DNA of 64,000 nt from Acidobacteriota bacterium (GTDB lineage: Bacteria; Acidobacteriota; Holophagae; Acanthopleuribacterales; Acanthopleuribacteraceae). Where the stretch lies: the NCBI GenBank assembly GCA_020637335.1, contig JACJWC010000001.1:323001-387000 (forward strand). The letters are read 5' to 3'. Below, in pieces: positions 44,084 to 52,005 of the stretch. A program made the translations under genes and the position numbers. Each line of letters begins with the position of its first letter. The first letter of the stretch is position 1. A model generated the notes under the pieces. That model was not told the origin of the DNA, made no database searches, and was given only the letters and a program-made list of their open reading frames with translations.

Positions 44084-45075
44084 TAGGTTTGTTCATCCTT
44101 TTTAGGTGAAAGTCCTTCACGCATCTGAGTATCGGCTTGAATGTTGCGGATATTGTAGTAGTCCATGATGCCCAGGTTGCCTTTACGGAAGGCATCGGCA
44201 ATGGCCATTGGGATTTCGGCTTCGGCCTCCACGACCTTGGCGCGATTCTCAACGACTCGGGCGCGCATTTCCTGTTCGGCAGCAACGGCCATGGCCCGGC
44301 GTTCTTCGGCACGGGCTTGAGCCACACGTTTATCCGCTTCGGCCTGGTCGGCTTGCAGTTTGGCGCCGATATTTTCGCCAACATCCACATCGGCAATATC
44401 GATGGAGAGAATTTCGAACGCGGTACCCGCGTCGAGTTGTTTGGCCAATACCGTTTTGGAGATCAGGTCGGGATTTTCCAGCACTTTTTTGTGTGATTCG
44501 GCCGAACCGATAGCGGAAACAATCCCCTCACCAACCCGGGCGATGACCGTTTCTTCGGTCGCGCCACCGATTAAACGCGGCAGGTAGGTGCGAACGGTAA
44601 CCCGGGCACGTACACGCAACTGGATCCCGTCTTTAGCAACGGCATCGATATTGGGTTTGGTGCCGGCTTTGGGCACGTCAATCACCTTGGGATTGACCGA
44701 GGTATTGATCGCATCCAAGATGTCGCGGCCGGCCAAATCGATGGCGGTCGCTTTCTTGAAGTCGAGGTCGATATTGGCCTTGCTGGCCTCAACCAACGCA
44801 TTGACCACCCGGGTCACGTTGCCTTGGGCCAGGTAGTGGGTTTCCAACATATCGACGTTGATGGCCAAGCCTACTTTTCGCGCGACGATGTAGTTGTTCA
44901 CGATCAGGCTGGGATTGATTTTTCGGATTGGCATCAAAATGATCGAGATCAGGGAGACCGGGGCACTGGACACCAATGATTGAACCCATAACTTAATGGA
45001 ACCCAGGGCAAAGAAAAAAGCGATGAAACCAATAATGGCACCAAGGCCAATCAGTGCGGAAACAAGAACAGACAT
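44083..45075 (-). CDS. floA: Flotillin-like protein FloA
   Basis: A 330-residue FloA (UPF0365). The N-terminal hydrophobic hairpin (about 5-30) is followed by IRKINPSLIVNNYIVARKVGL, the PHB domain, and an Ala/Glu-rich coiled coil (AEADKRVAQARAEERRA). FloA scaffolds membrane microdomains. It lies downstream of nfeD and a short NfeD gene, the arrangement typical of the flotillin/NfeD partnership. Confidence 0.94.
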   Translation of the reverse strand: MSVLVSALIGLGAIIGFIAFFFALGSIKLWVQSLVSSAPVSLISIILMPIRKINPSLIVNNYIVARKVGLAINVDMLETHYLAQGNVTRVVNALVEASKANIDLDFKKATAIDLAGRDILDAINTSVNPKVIDVPKAGTKPNIDAVAKDGIQLRVRARVTVRTYLPRLIGGATEETVIARVGEGIVSAIGSAESHKKVLENPDLISKTVLAKQLDAGTAFEILSIDIADVDVGENIGAKLQADQAEADKRVAQARAEERRAMAVAAEQEMRARVVENRAKVVEAEAEIPMAIADAFRKGNLGIMDYYNIRNIQADTQMREGLSPKKDEQT

Positions 45076-45188
45076 ATTCGGCTCTCCTCTAAAAATTTAT
45101 GCGGTACCTTTTAATGTGAATCTTAGCACGCATGGATGGGCTTAGGATTTGGCAACGACGAGGCTTGGACCGCGTTGTTCGCGTACGA

Positions 45189-45548
45189 TTACCGGCCCTT
45201 CTCGATGTAACCACCTTCTGAAATACAATCCATCAGTTCTTTCTGGCCTTCCAACTCTAGTTCCACGCTGCCAGAAGGTCGTAAATCGGAAAATGCGGTT
45301 CCGGTTTTGCCAATCAAGTGTTTGAGGTCTGGAATGCCCAGATACCCGTCTTCTTTGGGCATTTCGGTTTTAAGCGCGATGCGGTTAAGGCTGATGGTAA
45401 TAATTTTGGTACAACGGCTGAACAGGCGAGCAGGTGTAAGGCTGCCCAAAAAGCCGTTTTCAATGAAGTTGAAATAAACGCTGTACAGGATCGCAATACT
45501 ACCAATTGTCAGCAACAACATTCCTGGAATAAAAAGCAGATCGATCAA
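45189..45548 (-). CDS. Short NfeD-like protein, C-terminus frameshifted
   Basis: A 119-residue open frame: one membrane segment (LLFIPGMLLLTIGSIAILY) and an NfeD OB-fold (LIGKTGTAFSDLRPSGSVEL ... CISEGGYIEKG). The frame stops after EKGR. In the next frame the sequence continues directly with VIVREQRGPSLVVAKS and stops at 45142, exactly what the OB-fold's last strands should be. One missing base near 45190-45195 in a GGGCCGG run explains this. Either the gene has lost its end or the base call is wrong. It sits between nfeD and floA on the same strand. Confidence 0.75.
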   Translation of the reverse strand: MIDLLFIPGMLLLTIGSIAILYSVYFNFIENGFLGSLTPARLFSRCTKIITISLNRIALKTEMPKEDGYLGIPDLKHLIGKTGTAFSDLRPSGSVELELEGQKELMDCISEGGYIEKGR

Positions 45549-45597
45549 AATGAGGCAAAACCAACAAAAGTCAGACGACTATTAACATGGATAACCT

Positions 45598-45668
45598 CTA
45601 GGCTATTGATTTGCGGACCAAAACGCGGTTGCCATCCACTTTTTTCGATGCGGACCTCTGTTTGGTCA
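45598..45668 (-). pseudogene. Displaced C-terminal piece of nfeD
   Basis: Read without one C near 45692 (in CTCCAGAAGG) and without one A of the A6 run near 45640, this stretch completes the NfeD OB-fold and reaches TAG at 45600-45598. It is the out-of-frame end of the preceding gene, not a separate gene. Confidence 0.6.
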
Positions 45669-47078
45669 TCAATGATAAAACCTTCTGGAGACCACATCCA
45701 TCAGGGTTCCATCTTGGAGGCGTACTTTCCCGGAGGGGCGCAAACCGCCTTCCACTTGGGCGACCTGGCCGATCAACTCGGATTCATTTTCTACTGTGTC
45801 GAATACATAACCGGCCTCGGGTGCTTGAACCGGTCCCATGATTCTGGCTTGAACAAACGGAATCTTGAGGAACATGGGGAACACAAAGGCAAAGGTGACA
45901 ATGCTGAGGACAAAGGCGATAAACACTGAGACCATGCCATTGCCCAGGATTTGCCATTGCAAATCGAATTGAGGGACAGTGGGTACCGGACCGGGCCCAA
46001 AATCCGGCATAAAACTCAATACCAGCGATCCGAAGATCATGATCAGGCCGGTTACGCCGACGACGCCAAGTCCGGGCAGCACAAAAATTTCTACAGCACA
46101 TAAAACGACGCCGAGAATGAACATGACGATTTCAAAGGAGGATGCGGTGCCGAGAATAAAGCGTGAACCAAACACAATGGCGAAACAGACAATCGCGGTG
46201 AAACCGGCAATGCCGAAGCCGGGTGCCTTGAGCTCGGTATAAATCCCGTTCAGGCCAATCAGGGTCAAAATGACAAAGATCCAGGAGTTGGCACCCAAAA
46301 AACGCAGGATCTTTTGGTTCCACTCCATGTTCAGATGTACCACCGATTCGGGCCGAATGTTGATGTCGGCCAGGAAGGCATCGAAGTTATCGTAAACCTT
46401 GGTCAGGCCGAGTTCGGCGGCTTCATTGGCATGCAGGGTCAACAGTTGACCAGCCTTGGAGACGACGCGCAGGATCGGTTTTCGTTGGGCTTCGGGCAAG
46501 GCGTCGTAATCTTCGCGCAGCATAAATTCTTTTTGTTGGTCGTCGCCGACCCATAGAATTTCGGCATCTTTGTCAAAGAAACCCTGGACCAGCGCAAACG
46601 GATGCCCTTTTGCATCGCAGGCTTTTTTCCAGTCGCTGCGGTAAACCGTAACGATTTTTTCGGGCGCTTCCTCAATGCCTTTTTCCGTTTGCATAATGAC
46701 TTGGGCGTCGCCCATGGTCGTCATTTTTTCCATGGCAATCGTGTCACAGCCAAAAGCGATGAACGTTCCGGCAGAAATGGCTTTTTTCTCAACATAAGCG
46801 TAGGTTGGGATGGTCATACGCAACAGTTTTTCATTGATTTCGCGGGCAGAATGGACGATTCCGCCATAAGTGTCGATGGTCAGGATGACGGCACGGTAGT
46901 GCTCGTTTTCAGCCTTTTCCAGTGCGTCAATGATGAAGTCGGCCTGGACTTGATCGACCATGTAGTTATCTTCATCGTGGATAGGCAGAACCAAAACCTT
47001 CTCCGCGCTTTCGCTGGTCGGCAGGGCGGGTTCAGGGCCTTGAATAGCAAACACAAGACTCAAAAAACAAAACAGCAT
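45669..47078 (-). CDS. nfeD: NfeD-family membrane serine protease (ClpP-class), C-terminus frameshifted
   Basis: A 469-residue protein. It has a signal peptide (MLFCFLSLVFAIQG), a ClpP-like periplasmic protease domain with IDTYGGIVHSAREIN and KKAISAGTFIAFGCD carrying the nucleophilic Ser, four or five membrane helices (about 275-420), and an NfeD OB-fold (GQVAQVEGGLRPSGKVRL). The frame ends at VVSRRFYH, mid-strand. The expected remainder (EGFIIDDQTEVRIE, then KVDGNRVLVRKSIA, stop at 45598) is present in two other frames. ATG 47078 is chosen for GGAGG 8 bases upstream. NfeD proteases partner with flotillins or stomatins. Confidence 0.85.
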   Translation of the reverse strand: MLFCFLSLVFAIQGPEPALPTSESAEKVLVLPIHDEDNYMVDQVQADFIIDALEKAENEHYRAVILTIDTYGGIVHSAREINEKLLRMTIPTYAYVEKKAISAGTFIAFGCDTIAMEKMTTMGDAQVIMQTEKGIEEAPEKIVTVYRSDWKKACDAKGHPFALVQGFFDKDAEILWVGDDQQKEFMLREDYDALPEAQRKPILRVVSKAGQLLTLHANEAAELGLTKVYDNFDAFLADINIRPESVVHLNMEWNQKILRFLGANSWIFVILTLIGLNGIYTELKAPGFGIAGFTAIVCFAIVFGSRFILGTASSFEIVMFILGVVLCAVEIFVLPGLGVVGVTGLIMIFGSLVLSFMPDFGPGPVPTVPQFDLQWQILGNGMVSVFIAFVLSIVTFAFVFPMFLKIPFVQARIMGPVQAPEAGYVFDTVENESELIGQVAQVEGGLRPSGKVRLQDGTLMDVVSRRFYH

Positions 47079-47469
47079 GGGCAAAGCCTCCACTTCCATT
47101 ACCTTTATACGGTGAAGCAGCCCATTCGGCAACCAATAGCCCATCAGAACCGGTAACTTTTAAAAATTGTGGATTTTTTTGGCTCGTATACAAAAAGTTC
47201 CTGCAATCACAGGGGTTGCTTAGATGAGTTCGAACAGGAGATGCAGTTTGCCGGCTAAATCGGAAATGATAGGAAACCCTTTCCCTCGGCCGATGAATAA
47301 CAAAATTGGAATAAGGATCTTCGGGGTGAAATGTGGGGTTGGCAATGGCCGATTAGCCATGGCCAACCCGTACTCCACTTGGGGCAGGAATGGGGCCCAA
47401 AAGCGTCTCATTTGTGAAAGGGTTTACCAAAGACTCGTCCTTGAGCTTGGTCAGCGGCAAGAAAAGGGG
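47079..47469. other. Intergenic region with a stem-loop
   Basis: 391 bases between the nfeD start and the stop of the first secreted paralogue, both on the minus strand. It should hold the nfeD promoter. A strong hairpin, GGTTGGCAATGGC / GCCATGGCCAACC with loop CGATTA, spans 47337-47368, one mismatch in 13 pairs. It has no T-run, so it is not a standard terminator. Two open frames here (47220-47411 minus, 47224-47481 plus) have no family resemblance and were rejected. Confidence 0.5.
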
Positions 47470-48456
47470 CTAAAGCGCTGAGGCATCTACTGATATCGTA
47501 TGGTCAGCAAAAGTGAGTTGATAATCGGCGGGCACTGTTGGTTCACCCAACCAATCGGGATAAAACAAATTAAAAACAAATAAGAATCGATTCACGTGCG
47601 CATAGACTGGGTAGGTGCCTTCACCAAGCGAAACAAGTGTCCCAGCCTCAAGTACGGTTTGCTCCGTTAACCCTAAGCCCGGAGGGGCTTGGGCTATGAC
47701 TTCTGAAATCGTGATGATGGGGTTGGGTCCAGCCGCAAAAAAATTATTCCAACGAATTTCATTTGGAACGGGCCAATCTCCTGCTTGAGGAAACGTTTTA
47801 TTCCCAATAATCCAACTGCTTATTTGCTCTGGACCGTATGAATAAGCCTGGCTACCTAGGATTTCATTCCGGGGATCCTTCATTTCTAAGGTGTAGGTTT
47901 GGCTAACAATGTAGGGGCTTTGGGTGCCACAGCGCAATTGGAGTTCGCCACGTAGGGTTAAGCTGCCGTTAATATGGTTTGGATTAGAGTTGAAATCGCC
48001 AACAAGGGAAACATATTCGCCAGAGGCTTGGGTATAGAGGCTTGAAAAAAACTCCCATTGACCATAATTGCTTTGTGCCTCCAATTTGGGGTTACTCCAA
48101 TGTTCGCCTGGAGCTCTGTCGGCAACAAATGATGCCGAAAAATAATTGCCCCAGCGGCCTTTGGGCGGTTCAATTGCGAAAGTGTTGCTATTCATATCTT
48201 CAAACATGAGTACTTCATCCAAATACATAGAGCCGTTTCCGCCAGCGGTGCAGCCGTTGGGCGGTGGGGGCGGGGGCGGGTTAACCCCTCCACCCCATGT
48301 GCCTGTGTATTGTAATAAATGCCATACGCCGATTGGAATGTTCATTCCAGAAAAGGGGCCGGGCAAGTTTCCCGTCGTTTCCTCAAAAACATAAATGTTT
48401 GCAATGGATTGTGCGTAAACACACGCACCAAAGGTAATCAATAGAAAATATTTCAT
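47470..48456 (-). CDS. Secreted protein of unknown function, tandem paralogue 1
   Basis: A 328-residue exported protein. The signal is short (MKYFLLITFGACVYA/QS); the Cys could be a lipobox (FGAC), but its context is poor. The mature part begins ANIYVFEETTGNLPGPF, followed by a Pro7 run next to NGCTAGGNGSMY, and a beta-rich body with LTLRGELQLRCGTQSPYIVSQTYTLEM. I recognise no domain. It has the same length and near-identical N-terminal 200 residues as the gene at 48856-49842; the last third differs. AGGAG lies 10 bases upstream of the ATG. Confidence 0.75.
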   Translation of the reverse strand: MKYFLLITFGACVYAQSIANIYVFEETTGNLPGPFSGMNIPIGVWHLLQYTGTWGGGVNPPPPPPPNGCTAGGNGSMYLDEVLMFEDMNSNTFAIEPPKGRWGNYFSASFVADRAPGEHWSNPKLEAQSNYGQWEFFSSLYTQASGEYVSLVGDFNSNPNHINGSLTLRGELQLRCGTQSPYIVSQTYTLEMKDPRNEILGSQAYSYGPEQISSWIIGNKTFPQAGDWPVPNEIRWNNFFAAGPNPIITISEVIAQAPPGLGLTEQTVLEAGTLVSLGEGTYPVYAHVNRFLFVFNLFYPDWLGEPTVPADYQLTFADHTISVDASAL

Positions 48457-48855
48457 CTTATTTCATCTCCTAATTTTTTTTGATCAGGTTGAAGGCGAGA
48501 AGACGATCCTCTTTTTCGCCATGCCCAGTTTCACTAATCTTCTAAGGAGGGTTAGTTTTTTCGATAATGGCTAAGAACTTTACGGAGAAATAGCACTCTG
48601 CAAGTATTGCCTCAATTATCTGTTTTTTCCCGAATCTAACTCATCTTGTATTCGCGGTGCCCACGCCAAGACTCCGGACTGTGTTCCGTGTGGCATGCTC
48701 TGGTCCAGTTAAATTCTCAGGGAACTGGCCTCCTGAAGGACCCAGGGGCTTTCCTTTCGCCTTAAGTTAACAACGTTGCAAAGGCATGCTTTAGAAGGCA
48801 GCATGCAACGCCCCATGGGTCCTTTTTCTTCATTTACGCCTTCGCAAGGAACGGG
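48457..48855. other. Dyad-rich spacer between the two paralogues
   Basis: 399 bases with no credible gene. It should hold the promoter of paralogue 1 and the 3' end of paralogue 2. The part from 48705 to 48827 is unusually rich in inverted repeats and is listed separately. ACTAATC/GGTTAGT followed by T6 (48533-48563) is a further weak hairpin on the plus strand. Confidence 0.5.
48705..48827. repeat. Nested inverted repeats, possible structured RNA or terminator
   Basis: Three dyads. CCAGTT/AACTGG spans 48705-48728. AAGGACCCAGGGGC (48736-48749) pairs with GCCCCATGGGTCCTT (48810-48824) with one bulge. CGTTGCA (48774-48780) with TGCAACG (48804-48810), or alternatively GCATGCT/AGCATGC (48784-48806), forms an inner hairpin. 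T5 follows on the plus strand at 48823-48827. The outer stem encloses the inner one, giving a branched fold on either strand. Confidence 0.5.
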
Positions 48856-49842
48856 TTATTGCGCAGAGGTATCTACTGTAATGTCATGGTCAACAAAAAC
48901 CATTTTGTTGTTGGTGAGAACTCTGGCTTGACCTAGCCAGTCGAAATTTTGGATGTCGAAAACATGCCCTTCTCGGTCCACGTGACCATAGACGGGATAA
49001 GTTCCCACTCCCAAAAGTACCAGTCTGCCGGCCTCAATAATAGACTCTTCCGTTAATGCCAGCGAAGGCGGTGCTTGGTTAATAACATCTGAAATTGTGA
49101 TATCGGAAGTGGTTCCACCCACAATAAAATTTGGGTAGCGTATTTCGTATGGAACGGGCCAATAACCTGCTTCATAAAAAGTCTTATCTCCAAGAGTCCA
49201 GCTGCTTAATCGTGTTTGAAAGTCTGTGTAAAGGTATTCCCCTATCATCTCAAATTTAGGGTCGCCCATTTGTAAAGTGTAGGTCTGGCTAACAATGTAC
49301 GGGCTTTGGGAGCCGCAGCGCAATCGCAGTTCACCGCGAAGCGTCAAAACGCCGTTTGAATTGTTTGGGTTAGAGTTGAAATCGCCAACAATGGAAACAT
49401 ATTGACCAGAACCTTGGGCAAAGAGGCTGGAAAAAAACTCCCATTGACCATAATTGCTTTGGGCCTCCAATTTGGGATTGCTCCAGCTTTCTCCTTGGGC
49501 TCGAACGGCAACAAATGAAGCCGAGAAATAATTGCCCCAGCGTCCCCTGCACGGTGCAGCCGCAAATGTGTTGCTATTCATATCTTCAAACATGAGGACT
49601 TCATCCGTATACATAGAGCCGTTTCCGCCAGCGGTGCAGCCATTGGGCGGAGGGGGTGGAGGTGGGTTAATCCCTCCGCCCCACATGCCAGAATACTGCA
49701 ACAGGTGCCACACACCGATTGGAATGTTCATCCCAGTAAAGGGGCCGGGCAAGTTTCCGGTCGTTTCTTCATAGACGTATATGTTCGCAACGGATTGCGC
49801 GTAAACGCACGCGCCTAGGGTAATCAACAGAAAATATCGCAT
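48856..49842 (-). CDS. Secreted protein of unknown function, tandem paralogue 2
   Basis: A 328-residue exported protein paralogous to the gene at 47470-48456, with the same signal pattern (MRYFLLITLGACVYA/QS), ANIYVYEETTGNLPGPF, Pro7-NGCTAGGNGSMY and LRCGSQSPYIVSQTY blocks. LGAC is a better lipobox here than in paralogue 1. ATG 49842 is chosen over 49851 because the latter abuts the AGGAG site and the former matches the paralogue. The C-terminal 130 residues are diverged, keeping only the framework GTYPVYGHV and DWLG. No known domain recognised. Confidence 0.75.
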   Translation of the reverse strand: MRYFLLITLGACVYAQSVANIYVYEETTGNLPGPFTGMNIPIGVWHLLQYSGMWGGGINPPPPPPPNGCTAGGNGSMYTDEVLMFEDMNSNTFAAAPCRGRWGNYFSASFVAVRAQGESWSNPKLEAQSNYGQWEFFSSLFAQGSGQYVSIVGDFNSNPNNSNGVLTLRGELRLRCGSQSPYIVSQTYTLQMGDPKFEMIGEYLYTDFQTRLSSWTLGDKTFYEAGYWPVPYEIRYPNFIVGGTTSDITISDVINQAPPSLALTEESIIEAGRLVLLGVGTYPVYGHVDREGHVFDIQNFDWLGQARVLTNNKMVFVDHDITVDTSAQ

Positions 49843-50411
49843 TTTTTTCATCTCCTATTTTTGGGGGATCGGGTTGTAGGGGCGAATAGTGCCCATTTGG
49901 CAGGACGGAAGCCTGCAGCTCTGTAGCAGTGGGATTGGCGTTTTCAATACTGGCCAGGGACTCTGGGCAATCTTGGTAATGGCGGGATCATTCCAAGGAT
50001 TTTATCTGAAGGAGACATTGGCCTCAGGATGAAAACGTCAAAAACATATAATGCCTTTACGAGAAGCAAGACAATAGCGCCCTCCGGAAAAATTTCAAAA
50101 GCATGTGATTGCACAGCCAAAGCAAGCCTCAAAATGCCATAAGTCATAATAAAAGTGCCTTGTAGGGCCAATCATGTCAAATTCTTTTAAAATGTGTCAA
50201 TAAGTTTTTTTGTCTTAAATAAATTTTTGCACAAACGACCATTTGCCGCTAATCAAAAAGAATCGGCAGTGGGGTCGGGAAAACGGCCATTCAGGTAAAG
50301 GACTATCGTTTAACTTCCAGGTTTACTCAGCGTTTAGTTGTTCGACGAATAGGCATGTTCGCTGCGGTTAATTTGCTGGATTTATGGAAGTGTCGCTCTA
50401 AACCGGCAGGG
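49843..50411. other. Intergenic region, no gene recognised
   Basis: 569 bases between nnr's stop and the start of paralogue 2, both minus strand. The part at 50160-50240 is AT-rich and probably contains promoter elements. A TTG-started 75-codon frame (49944-50171, minus) has no ribosome-binding site or family match and was not accepted. Confidence 0.45.
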
Positions 50412-51890
50412 TCAGGGTTGGGGGCGCAGCGGATCCTTGTGGCTGACGGGCCAGGCAAGGTCGTCGATGATATCTTCAGCGATCATGCCGTGGGCACAAT
50501 GGGTTTCAATCCAGCGATCAGCTGCATAACCATGGCGCAAGGTGGCGAGAACCAAGCTGTCCTCGATGGCCAAACCTTGAGCCAACAAGGCCCCGATCAT
50601 GCCGGCTAGGACATCACCTGACCCGGCGGTAGCCAGAGCCGGGTTGCCGGTGCCGATGACGAGGACATGGCCTTGAGGGCTGCGGATCAAACTGCGATAG
50701 CCTTTGAGCAGAATCCAAGCGTTGGGAAAATGATCACCCAAACGGTGGATGGCGGACAGGCGATCGCGTTGGATTTCTCCGGCCGAGCAGTTCAGGAGTT
50801 GGCCAGCTTCGCCGGGATGGGGCGTGAGAACCCACTGTCGGCCGATGGTTTTGTGCTGGCGGGCCATCAAGTAAAACAGACCGTCCGCATCCCAAACGAC
50901 CGAATGATTCTCCAATGCCAGTGCATCCAGGGGCTTCCAGTTTTCGCGGTCGCGACCTAGACCGGGGCCGATGACCCAGGCTTGGTACTGATTGGGATCG
51001 ATGGGTTTGGCAGCGGACCCGACCATAACGGAATCGCTGTGAAATCGGCCGCTTTCTGGTGTGTCGGTCAGGATACGGACCTTGCCGACACCAAACCGCA
51101 AGGACGCGCGTGCGGCCAGGTTGGCGGCCCCTTCCATCCCGCGGAACCCACCCAAAATGGCCAGACAGCCAAAATTACCTTTGTGGGCATTGAGGTGGCG
51201 CGGTTCGCGTTGATAGTCCTGCATATCCAAAAAATACAGATCGCTGTGATGATCGTCGGGAAATTGAATCCCGATGTCGCGGACTTGGACTTCGCCACAG
51301 GCCAAACAGGCCGGGGTAAGCGCGTGGGCGACTTTGAGCGCGTTGAACGTAACCGTTAAATCCGCTTTGATGTGCGCACCATCGACGGAACCAAGACTGG
51401 CATTTAAACCACTGGGCAGGTCAATGGCAAGTCTTCGGGCGGGAAAAGCATTGATGGCTTGGATCAGCTGATCCCAGGGGGATTTTAAGGGTCGTTTCAG
51501 GCCGGTACCGAAAAGCGCATCGACAATCCAGGTTGTGCGGCTATCGATGGGTAATTCAGGGGCTTGAACGATTTGCGGTTCAACATCAGCTGCACACATT
51601 TTGGCATAGTGGTGGGCCGCCTCGCCCTTTAGTGCATTAGGGTCTGTGTAGCAATAAACTTTAGTGCGAAAGCCGGCCCGGGTCAGGATGCGGGCCAGCG
51701 CAAAGCCGTCGCCTCCATTATTGCCTTTGCCGCACAGGATGGCGATTTCATCCCGGTCACTGAGATGGACATTCAGGCATTCAAAACAAGCCCGAGCGGC
51801 CTGCTCCATCAAAGTTTCGCCGGGTGTGCCGGACTGGATGGTATGTTGATCGGCCTGGATCATTTGCTGCGCTGAAACGATGGGTTGCAT
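50412..51890 (-). CDS. nnr: Bifunctional NAD(P)HX epimerase/dehydratase
   Basis: A 492-residue fusion that repairs hydrated NAD(P)H. The N-terminal YjeF_N epimerase (about 1-205) has GKGNNGGDGFALARIL and VDALFGTGL. The C-terminal dehydratase (about 220-492) has NAHKGNFGCLAILGG, WVLTPHPGE and the ATP-binding-fold motif GSGDVLAGMIGALLAQG. ATG 51890 is chosen because GGAGG lies 5 bases upstream; the longer frame adds 61 unrelated residues. Confidence 0.95.
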   Translation of the reverse strand: MQPIVSAQQMIQADQHTIQSGTPGETLMEQAARACFECLNVHLSDRDEIAILCGKGNNGGDGFALARILTRAGFRTKVYCYTDPNALKGEAAHHYAKMCAADVEPQIVQAPELPIDSRTTWIVDALFGTGLKRPLKSPWDQLIQAINAFPARRLAIDLPSGLNASLGSVDGAHIKADLTVTFNALKVAHALTPACLACGEVQVRDIGIQFPDDHHSDLYFLDMQDYQREPRHLNAHKGNFGCLAILGGFRGMEGAANLAARASLRFGVGKVRILTDTPESGRFHSDSVMVGSAAKPIDPNQYQAWVIGPGLGRDRENWKPLDALALENHSVVWDADGLFYLMARQHKTIGRQWVLTPHPGEAGQLLNCSAGEIQRDRLSAIHRLGDHFPNAWILLKGYRSLIRSPQGHVLVIGTGNPALATAGSGDVLAGMIGALLAQGLAIEDSLVLATLRHGYAADRWIETHCAHGMIAEDIIDDLAWPVSHKDPLRPQP

Positions 51891-51942
51891 GGAGACCTCC
51901 GCGGTTTCATTGTAGCAGTCCGGTTTATTCCCGTAGTTTGGG

Positions 51943-51977
51943 CAAAAAAAATGCCCGTGCGGGGCACGGGCATTTTT
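51943..51977 (-). terminator. Terminator of the TonB-dependent receptor gene
   Basis: On the minus strand, ATGCCCGTGC, loop CCC, GCACGGGCAT, then T8. It is 29 bases past the receptor stop codon. Confidence 0.92.
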
Positions 51978-52005
51978 CGGCGGGAACCGCCTTGCTGAGG
52001 GTTCT

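Noticed and set aside
45314..45505. Hydrophobic alternate frame within the short NfeD gene, as a possible further frameshift
   Set aside because: The hydrophobic stretch is suggestive of a second NfeD helix, but no single-base change gives a clearly better protein, so I did not claim it.
47220..47481. Two overlapping open frames after paralogue 1
   Set aside because: Low-complexity composition, cover a hairpin and the 3' end of the paralogue; no supporting start signals.
49944..50171. 75-codon minus-strand frame with hydrophobic segment
   Set aside because: Starts with TTG, no ribosome-binding site and no family resemblance; overlaps an expected promoter region.
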